From contig NW_005179132.1 of the NCBI RefSeq assembly GCF_000350225.1, forward strand, positions 47,403-111,402: 64,000 nt of DNA, written 5' to 3'. The translations under genes and the position numbers were made by a program. Source of the DNA: Chondrus crispus (Eukaryota; Rhodophyta; Florideophyceae; Gigartinales; Gigartinaceae). Positions 11,030-21,824 of this stretch are shown one piece after another (within the stretch, counting starts at the first letter, position 1; every line of letters starts with the position of its first letter). The notes under the pieces were generated by a model, which ran no database searches, had not been told where the DNA came from, and saw only the letters and a program-made list of their open reading frames with translations.

Positions 11030-11649
11030 TGTACCATAAACCCCCGGTCGCGTTGGGGATTTAGCTGTGGTTCTTCAAAGACCTGTGTACGCGAGAGAGG
11101 ACAAAAACACACACACCAGAAAAGAACGCGGGTGGTGGTAGCGTGGTAGAGCGGTGGGGAGCGGACGCGAACACAGTACGCGGTAGAGCAGTTCGACGCG
11201 CTCGACGCCCCGGGGCGGCGCTAGTTAGCGTTCTAGCACCGACGGGAGGAGGCGGATCCAGCTCGCGCGCGTACGTTCGCGACCGCTACCCGCGTTAGTT
11301 TCTAGTTAACGCGCTCGCGTTAACAGAACGCGTTTAGAATAAGCGGACGGGGTTAGACCTGCGGTGGAGGATCTGGTACCAAGCCCGTGCTTGTCCTTCT
11401 CCTCCCTCCGCCGCCGGTCGCCCTGTCATTTAATATACAAGTATATAATCTATCATAACATATACTACAGTATCTAGGTAGCGCCTTACACGGTAAGCTC
11501 GCGCGCCTTACTCCGGATCGTCACGCTGTAAACGTGCACAGCGAGCAGCAAGCGCGTACTCACAGGCGCGGATATGCGCTGTAATGCATTTTGCGGGAGT
11601 ACAGTAGTCACCCTGCGCGTTCAAATAACGTCCTTGCGATTATGCTACA
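11030..11649 (-). repeat. Gypsy-A 3' LTR
   Basis: Reads TGTAGCATAA at its 5' end (position 11649, minus strand) and ends in ATGGTACA at 11030; the partner LTR has TGTAGCATAA and ATGCTACA. The terminal 10 bases form the inverted repeat expected of retroviral LTRs. The 3' end is preceded by a stem-loop with AAACCCCC and GGGGATTT arms. The inner part contains ATTAAATGACAGGG and a TACTGTAG core shared with the other LTR copies in the window. Confidence 0.95.
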
Positions 11650-11686
11650 GAGCCCCCCCCCTCAAGGGTGAACGTCCGCGTTCACT
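11650..11686 (-). other. Second copy of the pol 3'-end hairpin plus polypurine tract
   Basis: Directly upstream (minus strand) of the 3' LTR is a GTGAACG-CGGA-CGTTCAC hairpin followed by CCTTGAGGGGGGGGGCTC, a G-rich polypurine tract suitable for priming plus-strand DNA synthesis. The same module, with TTGAACG/CGTTCAA stems, forms the last codons of pol at 17968-18003. One base pair differs between the copies and pairing is kept. Confidence 0.7.
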
Positions 11687-12318
11687 CTTTTGGTAGCGCG
11701 CGAGGGGGGGTTATAGTCCACGACAGCAATTCGAGTCCTCATGCGTACCCACCACGCGTGCTCTCCCACTCTCTGTAGCGCCGGGGTTGAGGTCGCGCGG
11801 CCGCTCTTACAGAATAAGCGACGTAGGGGTGCGGTGGTTCGCGTGACCGACGCGAAGGGGAGGAGCGGTAGTCATGAGAGCCGCAGCGGGGCGGTGGCTA
11901 ACGGTCGCTGGCTCGAGGTCTCCCCCTTCTTAAGCCTGGTACCCTTGCGACGGGCGAGCGGAGGTGGCCTTGTGGAGCATGGCGCGTCTCCTCCGGCTCG
12001 TACTGTGCCCCGGGCGACCCCAATCGCGACGGCCTTTACAGCGCCCGTGATGACGCGTTCACCTGGCAGCTTATGCGCACTCTGCATATGCGAACGCGTG
12101 CCGGTGGGGTACAAATTTGCCCTCGGTTTTTTTTGGTTCTTCTATATCCACAACAGCGGCTGGTGTGTTGTCCGGCCGTGCGCCGCAGTCCCTGCCCTAG
12201 CTGACCGCGTGCCTTTCTTATAGCGCCCCTTGCGCTTACCACTCTTGACGCGTTCTTCTTCGGTTTCCTTTTGACCCGCCCCTCTCCCGTGCCTCATCGC
12301 GCCCTTCCCTCGTTCCAG

Positions 12319-14496
12319 ATGCCCGACCGCCTCGACAGTCCGGGCCCGTCGTTGCGGCCGTCTGGCACGCCTCTTATCCCGCTGTCGGTGCTGCCGACCA
12401 ACGACACCGGGCAGCGCGCAACGAGGACCTCGAGTGCCTCGGGGAGCGAGCTGGGGAGCCTCCGCTCCCCGTTTCAGAAGACCCGCTCACGCGCCTCTAC
12501 TGTGTCTGTCGTTCTAGATGCCGGCCCGACCTCCGTTTCGCGCGGGGGAAGCGGTCCTCCGCCGCGTATAGAAGATGCCCCGATGGCTCTCGCCTCCGTG
12601 GGCGCGTTCTACCAGCCGGAGCAGGGGTCATACGGGGCTTGCGGGAGTTGCCGTTGCCCCGGGTCGCCGATCCGGGACTCCGGCCATATCGCGGCTGGGG
12701 ATGCCGCCGACGCGCCTTCCACCACCCGGTGGTTGGGTGTGCCCTGGGAGGGTTCCGCGCCGCTCCCCCTCAGCCGGCTACGCTATCCTTGGCGCCGTTA
12801 TGCGCGGGTCCGGGTCACTGTCTCGGAGTTGTTGACGCGTGCTTGTCACCGCCCGGATGTCGTGCGTATCCGTAAGATTCATGAAGCTGGTCTCGTGGAT
12901 GAGTCGACATCGGCCCTCGGAAGGCAAATGGCTGAGGGTGGAGGCACGGCGTATCAAGTGCCGGATGAGATCCCATGTGATCGCACGTTCGCGTATAGCG
13001 CGGCGGAGGCCGAATATATAGACCGCATGGCGTCCGCCATGTTCTGTGGCCCCCGCCGCGAACCACGGCAGTTCGTACTGTCAGGGGTCGCGCCGTTGTG
13101 CGTGTGCCCTCGCCCTTACGCGTACTCCAAGTCCCGCGTATCCTTACAAAAGTCCGCGAGTTCGCTGATGCGTCTCCACGGCATCGCGGTGGCGCATTAC
13201 GACTGGGCGGCATACAAGAGAGCAGATGAAGTCGACGGTCGCGTTTTCCGGTCGGCTTCTTTCGAAAGCGGTCTCACCCCCTTCGACTTCCCTTCTCTGC
13301 CCGACGCGGTACGTGGGTCCTTTCCGTCCTTGGGTATCCACCCGCTGCTCCCTTACGTATTGAAACACTTCGGGTACGCGTGTGTCGACCGTCGGCATCC
13401 TGCCTATGCCCTCCTCGCGTATAATTGTGAACGCGAATGGGCCTGGTCTCTCACGAGCGCCATATTGAGTGAGGTCAGCGTCAACAGACGGGTGTTTATC
13501 CAGCCCCCGGCCACTCTCGCGTATCTGGAGAGGGTTGCAGTGGGGCTTCCGAACGTAGCGTTACACCCTCTCGAGTGGAACTCTTCTCACTTCCTCTGGA
13601 CATTTGGCTCCGCGCTTGACCTCCTACAACGAGCGGTTCGAGTCGGCGAAGCAGCTCGGCGCCTGTCGACCGACTTCAAATTTGGTGAACGGGCGGCGTT
13701 CTTGCCGTACGACCTCCGGAGCGACGCGTTCGTCTCGCGTTCCGAATCGGGTCCGTCCAACCCTCCTCGTGCAGGGGCGCTCGGGGGCGTGGGGTCCAAC
13801 GCTCGCGAGGCGCGGCGGAAGAGGTACCGCGATTTGGACGCGGTAAGTCCGACCACGGATTTCGTAGGGTGTAACCCTTTCCGCGCTGCCGCGCCATCCG
13901 CTCCTGTCTGTATGACGGGTCCGGTCCCTGCCGTGCCCCCGGTTCCACCCCTCGTACTAACAGTGTCCCAGCCAATTCGGGAGGCGGAAGTGCGCTTCCT
14001 TCAAGTTCCCCTACGCGAAGTCGCGGTCATACCCGAGCTCTCCCGAGCCCTTGGTAAATTACGGGACCGCGCCTGGTCGGTAGGCGAGCTACTGACGACG
14101 TTGTCGACCTGGTTCTTGGCGCGGACGGAGGATGCACACCGCCGCGGTGGCGAATGCGATCGTCTATCGTCTGAGTTGCAGCGCATCACGGAGGAACTGC
14201 AGCGATCCCGAGAGGACTGTCTCCAGCGTTTGGACGCGTACGAGCGTGCATGCGTTGACCGCGATCGGTACCGCAGGGAGCGTGACGCGCTCCGCAGCAG
14301 TCGGGCGACGTCCTCTCGCGAGGGTGGTGCTCTCCCTCCGAACCCCACTCCCGTGCGGCGGGAGCCAATCCGCGACCCGTACGCGCATATCCCGAGCTAC
14401 GCCGAGGTGAACGAGGTCCCTCGTCGCCCTAGCTACTGCCCCCCGGATCCCTATGAAGCGGGCTCGGCAGGGGCCGTCGGCAAGGCCGATCCTTGA
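12319..14496 (+). CDS. Antisense ORF in the gypsy-A 3' region, 725 aa, unknown function
   Basis: Runs opposite to the element's gag-pol, between the 3' LTR and pol, from ATG 12319 to TGA 14496. It is Pro/Ser/Arg-rich at residues 1-130, has a globular Tyr/Trp-containing middle (about 190-470) and a clear coiled coil near the C-terminus (about 610-670, heptad-like CDRLSSELQRITEELQ followed by DRDRYRRERDAL). The middle aligns by eye with the broken antisense ORF of gypsy-B at 51273-52876: an ungapped segment around DEVDGR here versus EQFDRR there, and the segment ending HFLWTFGSALDLL versus EFAWLAETEAI. Its ACGCG-rich codon use matches the element's pol, so it is long resident. Antisense ORFs in the 3' region are known in some plant gypsy elements such as Grande; I see no sequence link to those. 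Function is unknown. Confidence 0.75.
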   Translation: MPDRLDSPGPSLRPSGTPLIPLSVLPTNDTGQRATRTSSASGSELGSLRSPFQKTRSRASTVSVVLDAGPTSVSRGGSGPPPRIEDAPMALASVGAFYQPEQGSYGACGSCRCPGSPIRDSGHIAAGDAADAPSTTRWLGVPWEGSAPLPLSRLRYPWRRYARVRVTVSELLTRACHRPDVVRIRKIHEAGLVDESTSALGRQMAEGGGTAYQVPDEIPCDRTFAYSAAEAEYIDRMASAMFCGPRREPRQFVLSGVAPLCVCPRPYAYSKSRVSLQKSASSLMRLHGIAVAHYDWAAYKRADEVDGRVFRSASFESGLTPFDFPSLPDAVRGSFPSLGIHPLLPYVLKHFGYACVDRRHPAYALLAYNCEREWAWSLTSAILSEVSVNRRVFIQPPATLAYLERVAVGLPNVALHPLEWNSSHFLWTFGSALDLLQRAVRVGEAARRLSTDFKFGERAAFLPYDLRSDAFVSRSESGPSNPPRAGALGGVGSNAREARRKRYRDLDAVSPTTDFVGCNPFRAAAPSAPVCMTGPVPAVPPVPPLVLTVSQPIREAEVRFLQVPLREVAVIPELSRALGKLRDRAWSVGELLTTLSTWFLARTEDAHRRGGECDRLSSELQRITEELQRSREDCLQRLDAYERACVDRDRYRRERDALRSSRATSSREGGALPPNPTPVRREPIRDPYAHIPSYAEVNEVPRRPSYCPPDPYEAGSAGAVGKADP

Positions 14497-17400
14497 CTAC
14501 GTGGCCCCCGTCATCCCTTAGTAGAGCGGTTAGCGCATGGATGACAACGGTAAAGGCATCTCTTCCCTTTCTTGCATTATAAGAGCTTGCGCGAAAAGTG
14601 CGGCGTCATCATGATTATCTTCGTGTAGAGACCCGCCATCCACCGAACACGGGGAAGAGAGAGGTCTCAAACTAAGGCCTCATATGAGGACGTTTTGAGA
14701 TTGCCCCGGTACAGGGGATTCAACGAGACTGCTGGTCCTATGTTCCCCTTTTGCATCCGAGAGCACAGCTTCACGGTAAGCCACTTCATCAATATTGTAC
14801 ACCCGACGCCTATCACCGCCCCTTGACACGCCCGCACGGACTGGATGTGCCGTCTTAGGGGTCCGCGCGGATAGTCCAGGGGAAGCGCGGGGTCTGATTT
14901 CAGAGCTAGCACGAATTTCTGCAGCATGTCCTTGAAGTCCCCTAGTGTTCACTGCCACTAGCTTGGATTTTCAGTTCGTATCCAGGGATATCGTCACCAA
15001 TATCCCCTTCATTCTCCCCGATTTCCGCAGCTACGCGTTCTCTGCGACGAAAATTTGTGGGGGGCTGTTGTAATCAGCGGACACGGAACCGACTTTCAGT
15101 CTTGGCCCCGACCCTTTTAGTACCGCCCAGTGCTGCGTTACTTGAAAGATACTGGCCACCATCGACTCTGCCCCAGTTGCATATGCCGCGGACAATGCTT
15201 GAGACGTGTCTGGGCTCATATAATGAATAAGAGTATGGAATGGTAGGACACTTGGCAGGCCGCCCTCCAGCACAGGGGCGACGACAGCTGGACAATTTGT
15301 CATAAACTTTGCAAACTCTCCGCCCATGCGAGATTTCCGTACCGCAGTTGGGGATAATGGGTAATGAATAAACATACGTCGTGGTTTTCCTTCGGTACTG
15401 TCTTCATCTCTTGTGGTGCTGGCTGGTACAGAGGCTCCGTATCCTGCGGTTGCACTGTCGTGGTTACTTGCGTCGTGGCGAAAGAGGATATTCAATGTCC
15501 GTGGCTGTGGCCGTGCTATGCTGCATCTGCAACGTAATCGACATCAGAGGCTCTTGGGGCATCGCGGGGGAGCATATCCGGTTCTTGTTTTCGTTTCCCA
15601 ATAAAAATCCCAGACTCTGCGATTGGGTAATTCATAGAAGTTTGTCGCGCTCCCGGTTGTTACTGTATCGGAGGGAGCTTCCCCTGCTGAAGGATGACTT
15701 CCTGAAATCTTGTTGTTGTTGCGATTCCAGCGGCCAGGAAGCGACATGAGCAGACCCAAGCTGCGCAAGTGGTTACGCCAATAACAGGGAGAGCCTTCTC
15801 GGCGGTTCCTGGTAGAGTGACTGAGGTGGGATTTGCCAATGTTCGCTCTGATCTTTTGTGTCAGGTGAGATGGTTGCTTTCGTATCAACATGCATGACAT
15901 GCTGCCAGTCGGAAAAAGTGGGGGCAGCCGTCACGACGGGCCCCGAGACATCCAGTAGCGGCGGGTGCGAGTGCTCGACTGGAGCGATGGGGGCTTCATA
16001 ATACGCCGCGGAGGGATTCGCAAGGGGGCGAGGGGCGCATTTGGGGAGTCAAGCGGCAGCAGAGCACTCAACCCCTGCTCTCTGGCTCCGCATTTCGCTG
16101 CGCGGTGCCGGAGGGCGAGAGAGTTTTTGCTTCCACTCTGCTTCTTTCGCGTCTCTTCCTGAAGTTGACCAGTACCCTCCGTCTGGAAAGCGCGTAACTG
16201 CCCCTCCAGCATGAGCCGTTGCTCATAGGGCGCGTGTTATTTCGACGTCCGCTTGTGCCAGTGCCGTTGACCCGACCGAGAGGGGCGTGGGTCCCCACAC
16301 GAATTCTTTCCGGCTGCGCGTGTTGTACGGGATCTTTGACCTTCCGATTTTCTCTTTTGCGGTTATGGGTCGCGATCGTCAACCTCGCCTGCCCAGTTAT
16401 AGCAGACCCCGTGACTTGTAATTTTCTGCTGTGAAGAGGGGCGCGTGGTCGTGTGCGAGAGGGACTGATGTATCAGGGCCGACAAGCGTACCGGGTCGGG
16501 GGTCTTCCTGTCTTCCTATGCCGCGACCAGAGCTTCGTCCGCAAGGCGACGTTGACTTCCTTGATCACGCGCGGCGAGCCCGACGTTTCTTGCGGTGTCC
16601 GTGGGTCTTTCCCACTGCGCGCGCGCGGTACGCGATCTTCTTGCAGCGTTCCCCTGATCTCTTCCACGGCCAGTTGGCCTTGCTCCTGGTGTTGATTCTC
16701 CTTTTGGTCGTCGCGCGACAGTCTTCTGGTTCTTCTCTTCTCTTCCCGTTGTTCATGCCCCAAGGGTGTGGACGTAACTCATATTGGTTGTCGCGCGACG
16801 GTCTTCTGCTCTTCGTCTCTCTGGGGGGGGGGTCGCGCATGCAGTTCGCAGGAAAAAGAAGTTCAGTAGGTCTCGTCGCGCCACGGTGATTGACGGTCGC
16901 GGTAGGGTCGCGTCAAGGGGCCCCGAGTTGCGCTAAAGTCGCGTGCTCTGCTCTTGTGCGCGCGATCGAGTCGCGTCCCTCGCGATCGTTTCGCGTCCGT
17001 GCGCTCATGGTCCGTCCCCATGGCGCCGCGTTCACGGAGGGGAGGGGGAGCCGTTTGCTGATGGGGTCCCATGATGGCTTCTAATTGCGTGTTCATCGTG
17101 CGGCACGTGCCGCATGGACGCCGGTACGATGGGCGCGTACAGTAGTGGTAATTTTTCCATTAATTTTGGTGTTGCTCCCGACGGCTATTCGAGCACTGTA
17201 CGGCGCGGCCTGCATGCCCATCCCGTAGCGCATGTCATCCCAGCCAATTTTTTTCCTTCATTTTTCCTTCATTTTTTTCGTTATTTTTCTTTCTGCGACG
17301 GCGGCGTCGCCACTGTATGCAAGCGTACAGTGTTGCTGCTCCGCCGATTATCAGTTCGCGATTGGTTGCACCGTCTCGCGTCCCGCCATGAAGTGACCTG

Positions 17401-17967
17401 TACCTCTTGCGCACGTTCTATGTGCCCTGCATTCGCGTACGTATATCCGTGCGGCAACGCGTCGTGCCCTTGCTCGCCTGTTTGGGATGGGATGCCCGAG
17501 GCATATTCTGCGCTCCAGTGTTTTGCAAGACAGCTTGACATCAAGTGCACGTCGTGGCTCCGCCGGGGAGGAGGTCGAGAGGGCGCTCCTAATGCGGTCT
17601 GAGGGGACGAGTTCCGGAGCCCCTTTTCGCGGTGTGTCGGCGCGTATGCGCTGTGCTTCTTGCTGTGTTCGCGGAAGGTTTCGTCGTCTTGTGGAGTTGC
17701 AGTTTCTCCCTTGTTATGTCTGAGGCCCCATTGCTGCCCTTCCTCCCGTGTGTTATTCCGACATCGCACGTCTCGTTTGCGCGTTCGGTACGGGATCTTC
17801 GACCTTCTCGTTTTTGCGAATACAGTCCGCGTTCGTCCGCCTCGCACGATCGGTTGCCCTGAGTCATGTGACTCCTAAATTTCCGGCTCTACCGAGGTAT
17901 GCGTGTCCTTTGGCTCTTGCGAGTTAATACTGAGCGCGGTAGTCCAGAAGCAGTTGAGGGCGGTTGA
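14497..17967. other. Gypsy-A 3' region without a supported gene
   Basis: About 3.5 kb between the antisense ORF and the end of pol. The first part (about 14.6-15.9 kb) is less GC-rich and has several minus-strand frames (15031-15495, 14680-14958, 15931-16212) with some protein-like composition, including a Gln/Glu-rich possible coiled coil at about 16.15-16.2 kb, but broken and unrecognised; it may be an old insertion. The second part (16.4-17.9 kb) is rich in TCGCG and contains an imperfect direct repeat of about 30 bases (16704-16733 and 16784-16813, core TCGCGCGAC.GTCTTCTG). Confidence 0.4.
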
Positions 17968-18003
17968 GGGCCCCCCCCTTAAGGTTGAACGTCCGCGTTC
18001 AAC
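17968..18003 (-). other. Original pol-end hairpin and polypurine tract
   Basis: The last pol codons (NADVQP) are encoded by a perfect hairpin, GTTGAACG-CGGA-CGTTCAAC on the minus strand, followed by the TAA stop and a run of eight G. In a simple gypsy element this would be the polypurine tract directly before the 3' LTR, which suggests that the 6.3 kb now separating it from the LTR was acquired. Confidence 0.55.
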
Positions 18004-21000
18004 TCGGTTGTCAGGTCCCTACCCGTGCGTGCGCGTAGTCGGCTCGCGTACCGCGAGACGAGTTCTTCCGGGATATGTGTCCTTGCTGTCCACGTGGGCT
18101 CCTCGTAGTCTGCCCACTTCACCTTGAACTCTGCGGTCCCGTTTTCCAGTACGCGATGATCGAGAAGCCGGTCCACCGCGTACTGTGTCCCCGTGGTGAC
18201 CTTGTCAGCAAGGTCACCCGGCGCGGTTGTGCTTGCCCGTGGTGCGTCCACAGGTGGTGGCGCGTACACACACCTATCAGCGGACACGCGTTCTGTGACC
18301 CCATCACGATCAATCGTGATGGTACGTTGGTCATTTGCGAGGACGGGGTAAGGTCCTACGGCTGGTGACGCGAGCTTATTTGACGTCTTCGCTCCGTCCG
18401 TAGGGTCGACGTATACATAATTTCCAGGCTTGACTCGCGTGTTTACGCGTCTCACGCGTTTGTCGAAATCGCGTTTGTAGCGAGCCTGCATTCGTCGCAG
18501 GCTGCTATATGCCTTCGGAATTGTCTCGTCCAGTTTCTTAAGGAACTCTGCGCGATGCGTTTTTCTATCCAGAAGGGGCGCGTTCCCCTCCGTCCTTCGA
18601 AGCGAAAATTCTGGGGGAGGTCGACTGAGTACAAGCTCGAATGGGGTCGTACGCGTAGACCTGTGTACGTGGGAGTTGTACGCGTAAGTTAATGGCCCCA
18701 CGTACACATCCCAATCGTCTTGGTGTTCGTTGACGTAGTTACGCAACATAGACGCGATAGTACGGTTGTAGCGCTCCACTTGGCCGTTGGTCTGGGGATG
18801 GTACGCGGAAGTATACAGGTTCGTAATTCCCAGGATCCGGCACGCGCTGTGGAAGAACTTCGCGTTAAATTGAGGTCCATTATCGGACAACAGCGAACGC
18901 GGAATGCCGTACTTGAAAACCCACGCGTCACAAAACGCGGTCGCCACTGTGTACGCGGTCACTGTCCTCCACGCGACGACTTGAGTTAGCTTTGTGAACC
19001 GGTCCGTTATTACCAGAAGGTATTGTTTTCCTCCTTTGGTCTTCGGAAGCGGTCCAAGAATGTCTATCGCGAGGCTCTCCAATGGACGCGTAGCGGGGAA
19101 CAATCTCAGCCGGTTGAGATGTTTTCGGAGTTTGACGCGATTCTTCGCCCATGTCCGGCATCCGCGTACTGTCGCTGCCACGTCCGCCGCCAAATGTGGC
19201 CAGTAATACCAGCGTCGGAGCGCGTGATACATGCCGTTCTGCCCCGGATGTCCCGCGGTCGCGAGGTCATGGCAGAGTCGCAACAGACGCGCGCGTAGTG
19301 ACTGAGGGACCACCACTTGAATGATTTCAGGATCGTAGGAGTGCTTGCGCTTCAAAACCCTTTGGTGGTCCTCAAAAAACGCGGAGTCGCGACTTTCCGA
19401 TTGTCTGGCCAGTACGGTTTGGCAGAAATCGTCGACGCGTTGCTCCTCGGCTATCTCCTCCAGGGTGAGAGGGGCCGGCAGGTAGTCCTGTGGAGGAGCG
19501 ACCTGGGAGCCTGACGCGTCAATTCCTGGTTCTTGAGCGCGTTCAATATCCACCGCGTCGAATTCTTCTATCTCAGCCCATAGGTCGCCGCGTTCTTGTA
19601 AAGCTGGGGCTTCTTCGTCGCCCACTGGCCCGTCGCGTGAACGCGCTTTTCTCCTTCTCCCCGCCTTGTTTTGCGTTGTGACGAACACGTGGTCGCTCTT
19701 GTGGTCGCATTTCGCGGTACAAGTATGGTCGCGTAATTCATCTGACACATCGCGTACGGTAGTGCCGTCGAAGGTGGGAATGTCGTCATCCACCTCGATG
19801 GCCTTCCGAGGATCGTCGGCGGTCCTCGGGGAAATGAGACGCGACAGCGCGTCGGGTACTTGATGAACGCGTCCAGGTCTGTATTGGATGGTGAATTCAT
19901 GCTCCGCTAACCGTAGTCGCCAACGCGTCAGTCGGCCGGAGCTTTCTGTGAGGGACATCAGCCATCGTAACGCGTCATGGTCTGTCCTCACGGTAAATTT
20001 GGTTCCCTCAATGTAGGGCCGTAGTGTGCGGACGGCCCACACTACGGCGAAACATTCGCGCTCAGTCGCACTGTAGTTCCGCTCACTATCGTTGAGGGAA
20101 TACGACCAATAGCCGACGGGACGCCAATCGTTGGTCCCGTCATGCTCTTGTAAAAGCGTGCACGCCAGTTGATACGCGCTCGCGTCAGTATCAATCATAT
20201 ACGGCCGTCCGTATCTCGGGAGCGCGAGAATTAGGGGCGCGATCATCCGCGCCTTGAGCTCTTCGAACGCGTGAACCTGAGCCGCGGTCGGGTTATCGTA
20301 GTCCGGATCCGCGTCCTTCCACGTCATATCGGTGAGGGGGCGCGCGATTTTCGCGAACCCCTGCTCACAGCGGCGGTAGTCATTACATGCCCCGAGAAAT
20401 GACCTGACTTGTGTCAACGTTCGGGGAAATGTAAATGTCTTGAACGCGTCCGCTGCGGTTTCTGTCACGCTTAACTTCCCTGGGGATATCACATGCCCCA
20501 GGTAGTGTACGCGTGGCTGAAAGAAGCTGCATTTCTTCAACTTGAGAGAAATGTCGGCGCTTCTCAAAAGTCCCAGAACCGCGTCCAAGTGTTTCGCGTG
20601 CTCTGCGTGCGTACGCGAAAAGACGATAACGTCGTCTAGATACACTAGGCAAATCTGCCATCGTACGCGTGATAGAATTATGTCCAGCGCGCGTTTAAAA
20701 GTGGCTGGAGCTCCGCGTAACCCGAATGGCATCCGCAAATGTCGGAACGTTCCCATATGGGTGGTAAAGGTAGTTTTATCGCGGTCTTCCGGCGCGACCG
20801 GAATCTTCCAATATCCTGAGTTACAGTCCAGCGTAGTGAACACAGCCGCGTCCCCCAATGAATCAGTACAGTCGTCCATACGCGGAAGCGGATACGAATC
20901 CGCCAGCGTTTTCGCGTTCAAGCGACGGTAGTCCACACAGAAGCGTAGACTACCGTCCTTCTTTGGGACAAGGACGACCGGGGACGCCCACTCCGTATTC

Positions 21001-21824
21001 GCGGGCTCTATCACTCCCGCGTTCAACATTTTCTTCACTTCTTTCGCGACCATTTCGCGCATGGCGGGCCCTTTGCGGTAGGGCATGGCGCGTATTGGCT
21101 TCGTGCCGGGCTCAAGTGGGATGCGATGTTCCGTCGCTCGGATCATTCCGAGCGACCCGCTCCACAAACTGGAGTGTTCGCGTAGCATCTCAAGCACCTG
21201 TACGTGTAATTTCTTGTCCTTCACATGTGATAGATCAATCTCCTTTTCCCAATCTTCGGCGTCCGACTTGGGATCCTTATATTGTACGCGTCCGGTATCT
21301 TCCGCGAAATTTTGGTACCTCGCGTGCTCCTCGTCCGCGTTCTTGTTCGCGTTCATATTCGCGGTGGATTCCGGCCGTCCTGCTCCTAATGTTCCTTCTT
21401 GGCCGTCCAAGTTGGAAATGTGCAACGCGTGCGCGATCTCCTCTGCCACCCGACGCCCCGGTGTCAGAATGGCAAGAGGGTTCCGTTTCGCGTATCCGAC
21501 GACTGTATGTTTCGGCAGTCGTCGTACCTGACGCGAAAAATTCGCGACCATAACCTCGAAGACCTGGTTTGGTAGCACTTCCGCAACACCGTTGGTCAGC
21601 CGCACCCCGTGGCGGTGCTGCAGCGACGGCTTGGGCTCCAAAAATACCAGACCTCTCCCCGCTGTCGTAACGCGTACGCAAACTTGCGACATAGCGGGTA
21701 CATTTACCCAGCGCCCGATCCGAATCGGGTGCTGGGTTTCTTCGCGTACTTCTGCGCGGTTTGTCTCGCGTCCATGTCGACTTGTAGGGGGAGACGGCTC
21801 CCCCTTCGCGTTCACGATGGCCAC
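17979..21824 (-). CDS. pol: Gypsy-A pol: reverse transcriptase, RNase H, integrase, chromodomain
   Basis: A 1281-codon frame with no internal stop; the first codon is GTG, so it is presumably reached by frameshifting from the overlapping protease frame rather than initiated here. Reverse transcriptase carries LDCNSGY (about residue 330) and YLDD (about 392). RNase H has IDTDAS and RTDHDALRW. Integrase has an HHCC-type zinc region (HDLATAGHPG ... VRGCRTWAKNR) in which the last cysteine is Trp, then D-D-E at LAIDILG, LSDNGPQF and NGQVERYNR. The C-terminus is a chromodomain (YAVDRLLDHR ... FKVKWADYEE ... IPEELVSRY), placing the element among chromoviruses, whose chromodomain directs integration to marked chromatin. 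The lost zinc ligand would probably impair integrase. Part of gypsy-A. Confidence 0.95.
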   Translation of the reverse strand: MAIVNAKGEPSPPTSRHGRETNRAEVREETQHPIRIGRWVNVPAMSQVCVRVTTAGRGLVFLEPKPSLQHRHGVRLTNGVAEVLPNQVFEVMVANFSRQVRRLPKHTVVGYAKRNPLAILTPGRRVAEEIAHALHISNLDGQEGTLGAGRPESTANMNANKNADEEHARYQNFAEDTGRVQYKDPKSDAEDWEKEIDLSHVKDKKLHVQVLEMLREHSSLWSGSLGMIRATEHRIPLEPGTKPIRAMPYRKGPAMREMVAKEVKKMLNAGVIEPANTEWASPVVLVPKKDGSLRFCVDYRRLNAKTLADSYPLPRMDDCTDSLGDAAVFTTLDCNSGYWKIPVAPEDRDKTTFTTHMGTFRHLRMPFGLRGAPATFKRALDIILSRVRWQICLVYLDDVIVFSRTHAEHAKHLDAVLGLLRSADISLKLKKCSFFQPRVHYLGHVISPGKLSVTETAADAFKTFTFPRTLTQVRSFLGACNDYRRCEQGFAKIARPLTDMTWKDADPDYDNPTAAQVHAFEELKARMIAPLILALPRYGRPYMIDTDASAYQLACTLLQEHDGTNDWRPVGYWSYSLNDSERNYSATERECFAVVWAVRTLRPYIEGTKFTVRTDHDALRWLMSLTESSGRLTRWRLRLAEHEFTIQYRPGRVHQVPDALSRLISPRTADDPRKAIEVDDDIPTFDGTTVRDVSDELRDHTCTAKCDHKSDHVFVTTQNKAGRRRKARSRDGPVGDEEAPALQERGDLWAEIEEFDAVDIERAQEPGIDASGSQVAPPQDYLPAPLTLEEIAEEQRVDDFCQTVLARQSESRDSAFFEDHQRVLKRKHSYDPEIIQVVVPQSLRARLLRLCHDLATAGHPGQNGMYHALRRWYYWPHLAADVAATVRGCRTWAKNRVKLRKHLNRLRLFPATRPLESLAIDILGPLPKTKGGKQYLLVITDRFTKLTQVVAWRTVTAYTVATAFCDAWVFKYGIPRSLLSDNGPQFNAKFFHSACRILGITNLYTSAYHPQTNGQVERYNRTIASMLRNYVNEHQDDWDVYVGPLTYAYNSHVHRSTRTTPFELVLSRPPPEFSLRRTEGNAPLLDRKTHRAEFLKKLDETIPKAYSSLRRMQARYKRDFDKRVRRVNTRVKPGNYVYVDPTDGAKTSNKLASPAVGPYPVLANDQRTITIDRDGVTERVSADRCVYAPPPVDAPRASTTAPGDLADKVTTGTQYAVDRLLDHRVLENGTAEFKVKWADYEEPTWTARTHIPEELVSRYASRLRARTGRDLTTELNADVQP

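Noticed and set aside
11741-12223. 160-codon plus-strand ORF between the 3' LTR and the antisense gene
   Set aside because: GC-rich composition keeps several frames open; no motif, and it stops before the antisense ORF in a different context.
14521-14560. Possible tRNA D-arm (TAGAGCGGTTAGCGCA)
   Set aside because: No T-arm or pairing acceptor stem within 90 bases.
15031-15495. 154-codon minus-strand frame as a second gag
   Set aside because: Composition is protein-like but there is no zinc knuckle, no capsid motif, and no alignment to gypsy-A Gag.
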